Counted from the first letter of the stretch, positions 1 through 8,025 are shown. The stretch: DNA of 16,363 nucleotides from CAYJBH01 sp964371365 (GCA_964371365.1 CAYJMO010000051.1:1-16363), one strand, 5' to 3'. Notes: a model not told the origin generated them from the letters alone. Numbers and translations: made by a program.

Positions 1-836
1 CCGCAAAGTATGAAGGCGATATCCTGCTGTCCGATCTGCAATATATAACCGAATTAGAGATAGGGCAGATTCCGCAGGGCGGTGTTGCCGAGACAATAAA
101 GTCACTGGACGACCTATCACATTTTGCAAAGCTCGGCAATCTTAACAAATTGACGATTAGAAATCTTGAGACAGACGACGATGTCGATACCTCTGTGTTT
201 GCAAGCGTCACCAACCTGCATATCCTGACCACCGATCGGTCACAATTTTTATGGCTTGCGCAACTTACACACCTTGAACAGCTATCCTTTCACGGCATAG
301 AAAACTTGGATGTCTCCATCTGTTCCGAGCTTGTAAACCTAAACTCTTTAACGTTGGAAAATTATGAGGGGGCGACCGCCGACCTGTCGCCACTGCTCGG
401 GATAAACAACCTCGAAGGACTTTTCCTCTATGGAAATTTTGACATATCCGCTTTGTCGGAACTTCAAAGTCTTAAAAGGATTGCCATAAATTCCGATAAC
501 GTCTACTCAATTCAACCGATTTCAGAACTTGTAGATTTAACCTACTTAGCGTTATACGTGAATAACGGCACCGCCTTAGACCTCTCGCCGGTGAGCAACC
601 TTGTCAATATGCAGACAGTTATGATGGGGGGCGATAGTATACGTATCAACGACCTGTCAATGTTTTTAGGGATGAGCGAGCTGACCGAGTTGATGATATC
701 GGACGTGGGTTTGACCGACATATCCCTTATCGGCGAATTACCAAAATTGCATTATGTCAACTTTGCTGATAACCCGATAATTGACTGGTCATATGCAGAT
801 AATATTGAAACTGTGGACGGTAAACCGACAGAATAA
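1..836 (+). CDS. Leucine-rich repeat protein, C-terminal part (5' end outside window)
   Basis: The reading frame is open from base 3 to the TAA at 834-836, so about 277 residues are visible and the true start lies upstream. A TTG at 150 gives a shorter possible start, but the LRR pattern continues before it, so I treat the gene as partial. The protein is built of roughly eight degenerate repeats of about 22 residues (L..L..L.L......DLSPL..L type), for example around SELVNLNSLTLENY, SELVDLTYLALYV and GELPKLHYVNFADNPI. It ends with an NPIIDWSY..NIETVDGKP cap, a closing typical of internalin-like clostridial LRR proteins. Such proteins are usually exported or lipid-anchored binding proteins, but any signal peptide would be outside the window. 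The ligand is unknown. It ends 16 bases before serS, probably by chance rather than function. Confidence 0.8.
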   Translation, partial: AKYEGDILLSDLQYITELEIGQIPQGGVAETIKSLDDLSHFAKLGNLNKLTIRNLETDDDVDTSVFASVTNLHILTTDRSQFLWLAQLTHLEQLSFHGIENLDVSICSELVNLNSLTLENYEGATADLSPLLGINNLEGLFLYGNFDISALSELQSLKRIAINSDNVYSIQPISELVDLTYLALYVNNGTALDLSPVSNLVNMQTVMMGGDSIRINDLSMFLGMSELTELMISDVGLTDISLIGELPKLHYVNFADNPIIDWSYADNIETVDGKPTE

Positions 837-852
837 AAAAAGGAGATAAACT

Positions 853-2124
853 ATGTTAGACATAAAAAGAATACGAGAGGACGCCGACAGCGTCAAAAAA
901 GCTCTCGCCGGCAGGGGCAAGGATTATAGCGGCGAGATCGACAGCCTTATTGATATAGACAAGCGCCGCCGTGCGCTCGCCTCGGAAAATGATAATCTTA
1001 AGGCACAGCAGAACAAAAAAAACAAGGAAATACCGGTTAAACAAAAGGCAGGTGAGGATTGCAGTGCTATCTTTGCCGAGCTTAAAAGTTTTTCCGCCAC
1101 CATTAAGCAAAACGACGCCGAGATATCAGAGCTGGAAGCAAAACAGCGTGAGACCCTTCTCTTTATCCCTAACACTCCGGACGAGAGCGTGCCGATTGGC
1201 ACCAGTGATGCAGATAACGTCGAGATAAAACTCGTCGGCGAGCCGAAAAACTTTGAATACGATCCCCTGCCCCACTGGGAGATTGGCAAAAACCTCGGTC
1301 TGCTCGACCCAGAGCGTGCCGGCAAGGTGACCGGTGCGCGTTTTCACTTCTACAAGGGGCTCGGTGCGGCACTGGAGCGCGCTGTCATCAACTTCTATCT
1401 CGATACCCATACCCAAAATCATGGCTACACCGAGATTATACCGCCCTATATTGTCAACGCCGACAGCATGACCGGCACCGGTCAACTGCCGAAGTTCAAG
1501 GACGATGCCTTTAAGCTCGAGGGTCTTGACTATTATCTGATACCGACCGCCGAGGTTCCGGTGACAAACCTCCACCGCGACGAGATTCTCACCGAGGCGG
1601 AATTGCCTCTGCGCTACTGCGCCTACTCCGCCTGTTTTCGCTCTGAGGCGGGCGCGGCGGGTCGTGACACAAGAGGGCTTATCCGTCAACATCAATTTCA
1701 AAAGGTGGAGTTAGTCAAGTTCACAACTCCGGAACAGAGTTTTGAGGAACTGGAGATGCTCACCCGCGATGCTGAGCGATGCCTTGAAGCGTTAAAACTG
1801 CCCTACCGTCGTGTGCTGCTCTGCAGTGGTGACATGGGCGCGAGCAGTGCTAAGACCTACGACATCGAAGTTTGGCTGCCCTCCTACGGTCGATACGCCG
1901 AGATATCCTCCTGCTCCAATTTTATCGATTATCAGGCGCGTCGTATGGCGATCAGATACCGCACCGCCGAGGGGAAAACCCAACTGGTGCACACCCTCAA
2001 CGGCAGTGGGCTCGCGGTTGGACGCACCACCGCCGCAATACTTGAAAACTATCAAAACGGTGACGGCTCGGTCAGCGTGCCGGAGGTACTGCAAAAATAT
2101 GTAGGGACGGACATTATACGTTAA
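853..2124 (+). CDS. serS: Serine--tRNA ligase (seryl-tRNA synthetase)
   Basis: This cytoplasmic class II aminoacyl-tRNA synthetase charges tRNA-Ser (and tRNA-Sec where present) with serine, using ATP. The 423 residues match the usual bacterial length. Residues 1-105 form the N-terminal tRNA-binding coiled-coil arm, rich in K, E and Q. The catalytic core follows, with the TAEVP ATP/serine element near 232-236. Motif 2 is at about 262-286 (FRSEAGAAGRDTRGL..., with the FRSE arginine and the QHQFQKVE strand). The ISSCSNFIDYQARR serine-site segment is at about 351-364, and motif 3 at 383-399 (NGSGLAVGRTTAAILEN). The ATG at 853 is preceded by AGGAG at 841-845. The frame is complete, with no missing signature residue. 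The gene seems free-standing between the LRR gene and the NYN gene. Confidence 0.98.
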   Translation: MLDIKRIREDADSVKKALAGRGKDYSGEIDSLIDIDKRRRALASENDNLKAQQNKKNKEIPVKQKAGEDCSAIFAELKSFSATIKQNDAEISELEAKQRETLLFIPNTPDESVPIGTSDADNVEIKLVGEPKNFEYDPLPHWEIGKNLGLLDPERAGKVTGARFHFYKGLGAALERAVINFYLDTHTQNHGYTEIIPPYIVNADSMTGTGQLPKFKDDAFKLEGLDYYLIPTAEVPVTNLHRDEILTEAELPLRYCAYSACFRSEAGAAGRDTRGLIRQHQFQKVELVKFTTPEQSFEELEMLTRDAERCLEALKLPYRRVLLCSGDMGASSAKTYDIEVWLPSYGRYAEISSCSNFIDYQARRMAIRYRTAEGKTQLVHTLNGSGLAVGRTTAAILENYQNGDGSVSVPEVLQKYVGTDIIR

Positions 2125-2194
2125 CAGCCGACTTTCGAACTGTAAGTTTTTTCTTTCAAGCGTGTGGTGAAACCGAAAAAACATAAATTAAGAA

Positions 2195-2923
2195 ATGGAA
2201 CAAAATATGAATAAAGACAACGAGCGCAGTATCGCCCTATTGATAGACGCGGAGAATATTTCGCCACGTTATATTAAGTTTATCTTAGACGAGCTGTCGC
2301 ACGAGTGGACACCCGCCTATCGTCGTATCTACGGGGACTTTACCAGCACCGACATGACTGCGTGGAAAAAACTACTTTTGGAGTACGGCATTAATCCGGT
2401 GCAACAGTTCAGCTATACCCAGGGTAAAAACGCAACCGACAGCGCGATGATTATAGATGCGATGGACATCCTCTATGCCGAGAATGTGGACGGATTTTGT
2501 ATCGTGTCGTCCGACAGTGACTTTACACGGCTTGCACTGCGTCTGCGCGAGTCCGCGATGTATGTGCTCGGCATGGGCGAGCAGAAAACACCGGTGGCAT
2601 TTCGCTCCGCCTGCAACAAGTTTACTATCCTTGAAACGCTGTTTGTGGAGGAAAAACCCCAGAACAAAAAGCAAAAACTTCCTCAAAAGATGATAGAAGA
2701 GATGATGAAGATTATCGAAAAGGATTCGGAAGAGGACGGTTGGATGATGTTATCCAAACTCGGCACCATCATCTCACGTAAATTCCCGGATTTTGACTCC
2801 CGCAACTACGGCTATGCAAAGCTATACAAACTGCTGGAGAACACCGGTATGTTCGAGACGAAATTAGAGTTTGATGAAAAGGGCAACTCTCGAAGCATTG
2901 TTATGGTCAAGAATAAAAAGTAA
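2195..2923 (+). CDS. NYN domain protein with C-terminal OST-HTH/LOTUS domain
   Basis: The 242-residue cytoplasmic protein has two parts. Residues 11-150 form a NYN (PIN-like, LabA/DUF88) domain. The acidic residues expected to hold metal are at D18 (LLIDAENI), D82 (GKNATDSAMIID), and D107 and D109 (IVSSDSDF). After a lysine-rich linker (152-165), residues 166-240 look like an OST-HTH/LOTUS winged helix: DGWMMLSKLG...FPDFDSRNYGYAKLYKLLE, ending in an I-V-M-V strand. NYN domains belong to the PIN-type RNase superfamily, and OST-HTH domains are predicted RNA binders, so an RNA nuclease or RNA-binding role is likely but substrates are unknown. The start could be the ATG at 2195 or the in-frame ATG at 2207; neither has a strong ribosome site. 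The neighbours serS and dcd give no clear functional link. Confidence 0.9.
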   Translation: MEQNMNKDNERSIALLIDAENISPRYIKFILDELSHEWTPAYRRIYGDFTSTDMTAWKKLLLEYGINPVQQFSYTQGKNATDSAMIIDAMDILYAENVDGFCIVSSDSDFTRLALRLRESAMYVLGMGEQKTPVAFRSACNKFTILETLFVEEKPQNKKQKLPQKMIEEMMKIIEKDSEEDGWMMLSKLGTIISRKFPDFDSRNYGYAKLYKLLENTGMFETKLEFDEKGNSRSIVMVKNKK

Positions 2924-2926
2924 ATC

Positions 2927-2955
2927 TTGCAAATATCACATTTTAGTGGTAAAAT
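2927..2955 (+). promoter_or_regulatory. Predicted sigma-A-type promoter of dcd
   Basis: A -35 element TTGCAA (2927-2932) is separated by 17 bases from a -10 element TAAAAT (2950-2955). The -10 carries an extended TGG directly before it (2947-2949). Transcription would begin near 2962, about 20 bases before the dcd ATG. It starts just after the stop of the upstream gene, which suggests dcd is separately transcribed. Confidence 0.6.
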
Positions 2956-2957
2956 GT
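2938..2957. repeat. Perfect 8-bp inverted repeat over the dcd -10 element
   Basis: ACATTTTA (2938-2945) and TAAAATGT (2950-2957) are exact reverse complements separated by GTGG. The right arm contains the -10 hexamer. A repressor bound here would block RNA polymerase, so it could be an operator. It is too AT-rich, and lacks a downstream U-tract, to be a convincing terminator of the upstream gene. Confidence 0.5.
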
Positions 2958-2981
2958 AAAGATAAGCAAAGGAGAACGGGG

Positions 2982-3519
2982 ATGATCTTATCCGACATAA
3001 CAATTAAAGACATGTTGCAAAACGGCAGTCTTAAGATAGAGCCGATGACACCGGCGCAGATACAGCCGGCAAGCGTTGACATACGTCTTGGGAACTCGTT
3101 TAGCGTTGCACAGGAGTCCTCCTCCAACATCATTGACCTTGAAAATGAGATCGCTTATAATACCATCATAAGTGAAAGATATCTGTTGCTCCCCCACCAG
3201 TTTGTCCTCGCCACCACGATGGAGTATTTCGATCTGCCAAACGATCTTACCGCGTTTGTCGAGGGGCGCAGTTCACTCGGTCGCATGGGTCTTTTTATCC
3301 AGAATGCAGGATGGGTCGACCCCGGTTTTAAGGGTGAGATTACGCTCGAGCTATATAACGCCAATCGTTTTGCGATAGAACTCACGGCAGGGCGCAGGGT
3401 AGGTCAGCTCGTGTTTGCAAAGATNNNNNNNNNNGGCGGCTCAAAACCCGTATAACGGCAAATATCAAGGGCAAAAGGGCGCAGTCGGTTCCCGTATATT
3501 TTTGGATAACGAAAGATAG
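2982..3519 (+). CDS. dcd: dCTP deaminase (interrupted by an assembly gap)
   Basis: Dcd deaminates dCTP to dUTP, feeding dTMP synthesis; some relatives also hydrolyse dUTP to dUMP, which cannot be told apart here. The ATG at 2982 follows AAGGAGA (2969-2975) and begins with the family start MILSD..I. The core motifs are QPASVDIRLG (28-37), the phosphate-binding VEGRSSLGRMGL (93-104), NAGWVDPGFKG (108-118) and EITLELYNAN with the expected catalytic Glu at E123. After K147 there are ten Ns (3425-3434). The C-terminal signature NPYNGKYQGQKG...SRIFLDNER then resumes and stops at 3517-3519. With exactly ten bases the two halves are out of frame; a true gap length divisible by three restores them. 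By family comparison about six bases fit best, giving roughly 177 residues. The frame break is therefore an assembly artefact, not a mutation. Confidence 0.93.
3425..3434. other. Assembly gap (run of 10 N) inside dcd
   Basis: Ten consecutive Ns lie between codons encoding VFAK and AAQNPY of dCTP deaminase. Both flanks belong to the same protein in the right order, so the join is correct. The length is nominal, because ten bases would put the flanks in different frames. Confidence 0.98.
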
Positions 3520-3541
3520 ATTGTTTGAGGTCTGAAATTCA

Positions 3542-4309
3542 ATGAGCTACACCCCTCTTTCCATTTCAATAGTCAACTACAACTGTGTCGACGAGACATT
3601 GAAGGCGATAAAGAGCATTTTAGAGCACACCAAAGGCGTTGAGTTTACCCTCTATGTCATCGATAACGCCTCGGACGACGGCGGTCTTGCGCGGATAAAG
3701 GCTCTCGACGATGACCGACTTGTGGTTGTCTACAACAAAGAGAATTTAGGATATGGCAGGGCGCATAATATCGCGATAGAGCGCGCCGACAGTGAGTTTC
3801 ACGCCGTAGTTAACCCCGATATAGTGCTATATGAGGACAGCCTTAGCCTCCTATGTGATTGGTTGAAAGCTCGTCCCGATGTCGTGATGACCACCTGTAA
3901 ACTTCGTTTTGCAAACGGTGACGAGCAGTTCACTCCGAAGCGTGCCCCGACACCGCTCTCGCTCGCATCCCGTCAGCTCGGTGTACTGCCCGAGGTTGAG
4001 AAAAAATATCTCATGCTGAATGAGGATTTGACTAAGGAACAGGACATCTCCTTTTGCACCGGCTGTTTTTTTATCACTCGTACCGAGGCGCTGAGATCGG
4101 TTGGCGGTTTTTGCAAACAGTATTTTCTCTACTTTGAGGACGCTGACCTCACCAGAATGATGATGAAAAAGGGTCGGGTTGTCTACACCCCGATAACCAC
4201 CGTAGAGCACCTCTGGCAACGAAAGCCGCGCAAAAACTTCCAACACTTTCGTATGCAGTTTTCCTCTATGATAAGGTATTTTGTGAGATGGGGTGCACGT
4301 GGGGTGTAG
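3542..4309 (+). CDS. Glycosyltransferase family 2, rhamnosyltransferase-like
   Basis: This is a GT-A fold, inverting family 2 glycosyltransferase of 255 residues. It opens with SISIVNYN (7-14) and VIDNASDDGG (39-48), the nucleotide-binding elements. NKENLGYGRAHNIAI (65-79) and NPDIVL (91-96), whose NPD takes the place of the DXD metal motif, follow. The acceptor-side block runs FCTGCFFITRTEALRSVGGF then YFLYFEDADLTRMM, with the ED.D acidic cluster at 199-202, and VEHLWQRK near 222-229. This layout is typical of WbbL-like enzymes that move rhamnose from dTDP-rhamnose to a polysaccharide or lipid carrier. The three dTDP-rhamnose genes directly downstream support that donor. It has no membrane segments and probably acts on the inner face of the membrane. 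The start at 3542 has a modest GAGG 11 bases upstream. The exact acceptor is unknown. Confidence 0.88.
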   Translation: MSYTPLSISIVNYNCVDETLKAIKSILEHTKGVEFTLYVIDNASDDGGLARIKALDDDRLVVVYNKENLGYGRAHNIAIERADSEFHAVVNPDIVLYEDSLSLLCDWLKARPDVVMTTCKLRFANGDEQFTPKRAPTPLSLASRQLGVLPEVEKKYLMLNEDLTKEQDISFCTGCFFITRTEALRSVGGFCKQYFLYFEDADLTRMMMKKGRVVYTPITTVEHLWQRKPRKNFQHFRMQFSSMIRYFVRWGARGV

Positions 4310-4365
4310 GATCCTTGCCCTACAGGTCAACATCATGAATAATATACAGAAAGGACACAAACCAT

Positions 4366-5235
4366 ATGAAAGGTATCGTACTTGCAGGAGGCACAGGCAC
4401 ACGCCTTTATCCGTCCACCCTTGCTGTCTCAAAACAGATGCTCACCGTCTATGACAAGCCGATGATCTATTATCCGTTGTCTACACTCATGCTCGCCGGA
4501 ATAACCGAGGTGCTCATCATCTCCACCCCACGTGATACCGAGGGGTTTGTATCGCTCCTTGGCGATGGAAGTGACTGGGGTATGAAACTGTCCTATGCAG
4601 TGCAGAGCGAACCGCGTGGACTTGCCGATGCGTTCTTAGTCGGGGAGGACTTTATCGACGGCGACAGCGTCGCATTGGTTCTTGGCGACAATATATTTTA
4701 CGGTTACGGTTTTACCTCTCGGCTTAAAGCGGCGGTGGACCGGCAGGGCGGCGCGACCATCTTCGGCTACCATGTCAGCAACCCGTGTGAGTTTGGCGTT
4801 GTTGAGTTTGACAAGAATGGAAAGGTTTTGTCCATAGAGGAAAAACCGACAAACCCCAAGAGCAACTATGCCGTCCCGGGGCTGTATTTTTATGACAACC
4901 GTGTGGTGGAGATAGCCAAAGGGGTTAAACCCTCCGCGCGCGGCGAGATTGAGATAACCGCCGTCAACAATACCTATCTGGAGCAGGGGCTTTTGAATGT
5001 CGAGCTGTTCGGTCGTGGAATGGCATGGCTGGACACCGGTAACCACCGAGCACTTTTAGATGCCGCCAACTTTGTGGAGGCGGTGCAGACGCGACAGGGG
5101 TTGTACATAGCCTGCCCGGAGGAGATTGCATATCGTCAAGGCTTTATCGACAACGATAAACTGAGAGGGCTTGCAGAACGCTTCAAACAGACGGAATACG
5201 GGCGATATCTTATCAACATAGCGGACCATGTTTAG
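4366..5235 (+). CDS. rmlA: Glucose-1-phosphate thymidylyltransferase
   Basis: RmlA (RfbA) joins dTTP and glucose-1-phosphate to make dTDP-glucose, the first step of dTDP-L-rhamnose synthesis in the cytoplasm. The 289 residues match the short RmlA class. The signature GGTGTRLYPST...SKQ (8-24) holds the nucleotide-binding loop and catalytic residues R13 and K23. LGDNIFYG has the metal-binding D108. EEKP (158-161), GEIEITAVN (193-201) and WLDTGNH (221-227) are also in place. The ATG at 4366 is preceded by GAAAGGA. It is followed after 35 bases by rmlD, so these probably form an operon with the glycosyltransferase upstream. A weak promoter-like TTGCCC/AATAAT pair in the 56-base gap before the gene is not convincing. 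Confidence 0.97.
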   Translation: MKGIVLAGGTGTRLYPSTLAVSKQMLTVYDKPMIYYPLSTLMLAGITEVLIISTPRDTEGFVSLLGDGSDWGMKLSYAVQSEPRGLADAFLVGEDFIDGDSVALVLGDNIFYGYGFTSRLKAAVDRQGGATIFGYHVSNPCEFGVVEFDKNGKVLSIEEKPTNPKSNYAVPGLYFYDNRVVEIAKGVKPSARGEIEITAVNNTYLEQGLLNVELFGRGMAWLDTGNHRALLDAANFVEAVQTRQGLYIACPEEIAYRQGFIDNDKLRGLAERFKQTEYGRYLINIADHV

Positions 5236-5270
5236 TATAAGTCAATTAACTGAAAAGGAATATCAAAATC

Positions 5271-6200
5271 ATGAGATTTTTAATCGTCGGACATAAAGGA
5301 CAGCTCGGTAGTGAACTGTTACGCATATTGAAGGAGGGCACCTGTGCACTCGGTGACATACCGCAGGAATATGACGGTGCCGATTTAATAGCCGTCGACC
5401 TCGATGACCTCGATGTCTCAAACCGCAGTGCTACACTGGAGTTTATGAACGAGCACCGCCCCGATGTCATATTCAACTGTGCCGCATATACCCGTGTCGA
5501 CGACTGTGAGACCAATCACGCCGATGCGATGAGAGGCAACGCTATCGCACCGCGTAACCTCGCCGAGGCGGCCGAGGCTATCGGCGCAAAGCTACTGCAC
5601 ATCTCCACCGACTATGTCTTTGACGGCAAGGCGTCCGACCCGTATACCGAGGACGTGCCGGCAGTCCCGACGACCGCTTACGGTCGCTCAAAACTGCTCG
5701 GTGAACAATATATTGCACAGTTTTGTAAGCGCTATTTCATTGTGCGCACCGCGTGGCTTTACGGTCGAAACGGCAACAATTTTGTCAAAACTATGATACG
5801 CCTATTCAACGAGCGTGAAATTATCAAGGTGGTCAACGACCAATGGGGTAGCCCCACCAACGCCGAGGACCTTGCCTATCATATGCTAATCATCGCCCTG
5901 GGTGAGGAGTATGGCATCTACCATTGCACCAACAACGGCTCCACCAGCTGGTATGGTTTCAGCTGTGCTATATCAAAACATCTGCGCTCTAAAACGAAAA
6001 TTCGCCCCTGCTCCAGCAAGGAGTATCAAACCCTCGCAAAAAGACCGAAATATTCGGTGCTGAGCAACACCATGTTGACCCTCACGGTGGGAGATCACAT
6101 GCGCAGTTGGGAGGAGGCACTGGACGATTATATGAAAGAGTATATAGAACAAAACGAGATTGATTTATACGGAGGACGTGTATGGCAAAGAAGTATTTAG
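5271..6200 (+). CDS. rmlD: dTDP-4-dehydrorhamnose reductase
   Basis: RmlD (RfbD) performs the last step of dTDP-L-rhamnose synthesis, the NAD(P)H-dependent reduction of dTDP-4-keto-L-rhamnose. It is an extended short-chain dehydrogenase with the nucleotide-binding loop GHKGQLG at 7-13, FNCAAYTRVDDCE near 68-80 and STDYVFDG at 112-119. The catalytic pair is Y137/K141 (YGRSK). RTAWLYGRNGNNFVKTM and a QWGSPT segment follow, all normal for the family. Its 309 residues are slightly longer than the usual 280-300. The ATG at 5271 follows AAAGGA. The last 19 bases overlap the start of rmlB, a sign of translational coupling. RmlD normally takes the product of the epimerase RmlC, whose gene is not next to it here, and no epimerase domain is fused to this protein. 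Confidence 0.96.
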   Translation: MRFLIVGHKGQLGSELLRILKEGTCALGDIPQEYDGADLIAVDLDDLDVSNRSATLEFMNEHRPDVIFNCAAYTRVDDCETNHADAMRGNAIAPRNLAEAAEAIGAKLLHISTDYVFDGKASDPYTEDVPAVPTTAYGRSKLLGEQYIAQFCKRYFIVRTAWLYGRNGNNFVKTMIRLFNEREIIKVVNDQWGSPTNAEDLAYHMLIIALGEEYGIYHCTNNGSTSWYGFSCAISKHLRSKTKIRPCSSKEYQTLAKRPKYSVLSNTMLTLTVGDHMRSWEEALDDYMKEYIEQNEIDLYGGRVWQRSI

Positions 6201-7201
6201 TCACCGGCGGTGCCGGCTTTATCGGTTCCAACTTTATTATCTACCTTTTAAACAACTTTAAGGATATCGAGGTGATAAACCTTGATAAGCTCACCTATGC
6301 CGGCAATCTTGACAATCTTACCGAGATTGAGGACGATGAGCGTTACACCTTTGTAGAGGGGGATATCTGCGACGGCGCACTCTGCCTCGAACTGCTTAAA
6401 AAATATGACATAGACTACATCGTTAACTTTGCGGCGGAGAGCCATGTCGACCGCAGTATCACCGATCCCGGCGTGTTTGTGCGCACCAATGTTATCGGCA
6501 CGACAACGCTTTTAGACGCCGCTAAGGAGTTCTGGGGAGTTGGAGACGACCGTTATAAAGAGGGTGCGAGATTTTTGCAGGTCTCTACCGACGAGGTTTA
6601 TGGCAGTCTTGGTGACACAGGATATTTTACCGAGCAAACACCGCTCTGCCCACATTCACCCTACAGTGCGGCTAAGGCATCTGCCGACATGTTTGTAATG
6701 GCATACGGCGACACCTTTAAGATGCCGGTGCTTATAACACGTTGCAGTAACAACTACGGACCCTACCAATTCCCGGAAAAGTTAATTCCGCTGATGATAG
6801 ACAATGCGAGGGCGAAAAAGCCTCTGCCGGTGTACGGCGATGGGCTTAATGTGCGTGACTGGCTCTATGTTGAGGATCATTGCCGCGCCATTCAGATGGT
6901 GTTAGAAAGTGGGCGTTTGTCGGAGGTCTACAATATCGGAGGTCACAACGAGAGGACGAACATCACCATCGTTAAGACTATCATAGCCGAGATTGCAAAA
7001 CAGGACAGCAGCGTCAACGAGGATATAATCACCTATGTCGAGGATAGAAAAGGGCACGACCGACGCTATGGTATCGACCCGAAAAAAATCTCGGACGAGC
7101 TCGGATGGTTGCCGACGACGACATTTGATGTCGGCATAGTCAAGACGATAAACTGGTACATGGAGCATGAGGATTGGGTTAAAAAGGTGAAATCAAGATA
7201 A
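6182..7201 (+). CDS. rmlB: dTDP-glucose 4,6-dehydratase
   Basis: RmlB (RfbB) converts dTDP-glucose to dTDP-4-keto-6-deoxyglucose with tightly bound NAD+, the second step of dTDP-rhamnose synthesis. The 339 residues carry the dinucleotide loop GGAGFIGSN (9-17), NFAAESHVDRS (82-92) and the STDEVYG active-site motif (135-141, with the Thr-Asp-Glu triad). The catalytic Y161/K165 pair is in PYSAAK, followed by RCSNNYGPYQFPEKLIPL, all hallmarks of RmlB. The ATG at 6182 lies inside the end of rmlD and is served by GGAGG seven bases upstream (6171-6175). It closes the polysaccharide precursor block. Its product must be epimerised by RmlC before RmlD can act, so that activity must be encoded elsewhere in the genome. 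Confidence 0.97.
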   Translation: MAKKYLVTGGAGFIGSNFIIYLLNNFKDIEVINLDKLTYAGNLDNLTEIEDDERYTFVEGDICDGALCLELLKKYDIDYIVNFAAESHVDRSITDPGVFVRTNVIGTTTLLDAAKEFWGVGDDRYKEGARFLQVSTDEVYGSLGDTGYFTEQTPLCPHSPYSAAKASADMFVMAYGDTFKMPVLITRCSNNYGPYQFPEKLIPLMIDNARAKKPLPVYGDGLNVRDWLYVEDHCRAIQMVLESGRLSEVYNIGGHNERTNITIVKTIIAEIAKQDSSVNEDIITYVEDRKGHDRRYGIDPKKISDELGWLPTTTFDVGIVKTINWYMEHEDWVKKVKSR

Positions 7202-7233
7202 CCCCATAGTAAGAGAATTCAAGGATTTTATTG

Positions 7234-8025
7234 ATGGCAAAAAGTGAAAAGATGAGACGTGAGGCACGTCGTACCCGAAGGATACTGCTCGGCGCAGTGG
7301 TGCTTTTGTTGATGACTCTCGGAGTGTTAAGCATTGTTATCTCCGCCACCGGTGCGGTTGCAGGATTGATGGATGACTCTGACGAGAAGGTGTATTATGC
7401 AGATTTTGTAACGCCACTCGTGCTGTTAGATACATTAACCTTTGAGTCGTTGGAAAAGGCACCGCAGAACACCCTACGACAGGCGGCAATATGGCTCGCA
7501 CTCTCAAAGGAGGACGACGCCGCCTTTGAGCGTGATGAATACGGCGCACTCTATCTCCCGACCGCGGTGGTGGACAACTGGGCACTGACTCTATATGGGC
7601 CGAACTACAAGCTTGTTCATGAGTCTTTCGTCGACTCCGGACTGGAATTTCGTCTGGATGAGTCGCGTCAGAGCTACGTTATCCCTATAACATCACAGCC
7701 GATTAACTACATTCCCGAGGTCACCGAGATAGAGAACGACGGAGATTATAAACGACTGACCGTCGGCTATAAACTGCCGGCAGGTGCAACGTTGGAAAAT
7801 ATGTCGGCGGAGTCGGAACCGGTCAAATATCTCGACTATGTTCTGTTGCGGCAGGGCGAGGGCTATTTTCTGCACTCGATAGTTGAGAGCGAGACCAAGG
7901 TAGAGCAGAGCAGTGACAGTTCAAGTTCCGTCACCAACAATGGCGGGGTTGACACCGAGGCAATCAGCGAGATATTGGATCAGGCACTGCTGGAGCAGGG
8001 TGAACTTAATACAAGTGAAGAGTGA
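7234..8025 (+). CDS. Single-pass membrane protein of unknown function
   Basis: I do not recognise a named domain. The 263-residue product begins with a very basic segment (KSEKMRREARRTRR, 3-16). One hydrophobic helix follows at about 17-43 (ILLGAVVLLLMTLGVLSIVI...), so it is likely anchored with the N-terminus inside and the rest outside. The outer domain is acidic and mixed alpha/beta (about 50-215). It includes LRQAAIWLALSKED, a DEYGALYLPTAVVD block, and YKRLTVGYKLPAG followed by YLDYVLLRQGEGYFLHSI. A serine-rich stretch (SSDSSSS) and a short acidic helix end it. I chose the ATG at 7234 with AAGGA at 7221-7225 over a TTG one codon earlier. It lies 32 bases after rmlB, so a link to cell-envelope assembly is possible but only positional. 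Confidence 0.75.
   Translation: MAKSEKMRREARRTRRILLGAVVLLLMTLGVLSIVISATGAVAGLMDDSDEKVYYADFVTPLVLLDTLTFESLEKAPQNTLRQAAIWLALSKEDDAAFERDEYGALYLPTAVVDNWALTLYGPNYKLVHESFVDSGLEFRLDESRQSYVIPITSQPINYIPEVTEIENDGDYKRLTVGYKLPAGATLENMSAESEPVKYLDYVLLRQGEGYFLHSIVESETKVEQSSDSSSSVTNNGGVDTEAISEILDQALLEQGELNTSEE

Noticed and set aside
1126..1701. 191-codon open frame on the - strand across serS
   Set aside because: It lies wholly opposite the conserved core of serS and its translation matches no family; codon bias of the true gene opens the opposite strand.
2125..2194. Possible terminator after serS (AACTGTAAGTTTTTTC)
   Set aside because: The stem is only four base pairs, too weak to call.
2871..2981. Upstream extension of dcd into the end of the NYN gene
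   Set aside because: The family start MILSD and a strong AAGGAGA site fix the start at 2982, and the extension would cross the promoter.
3851..4432. 193-codon - strand frame opposite the glycosyltransferase and the start of rmlA
   Set aside because: It overlaps two well-supported genes and has no recognisable domain.
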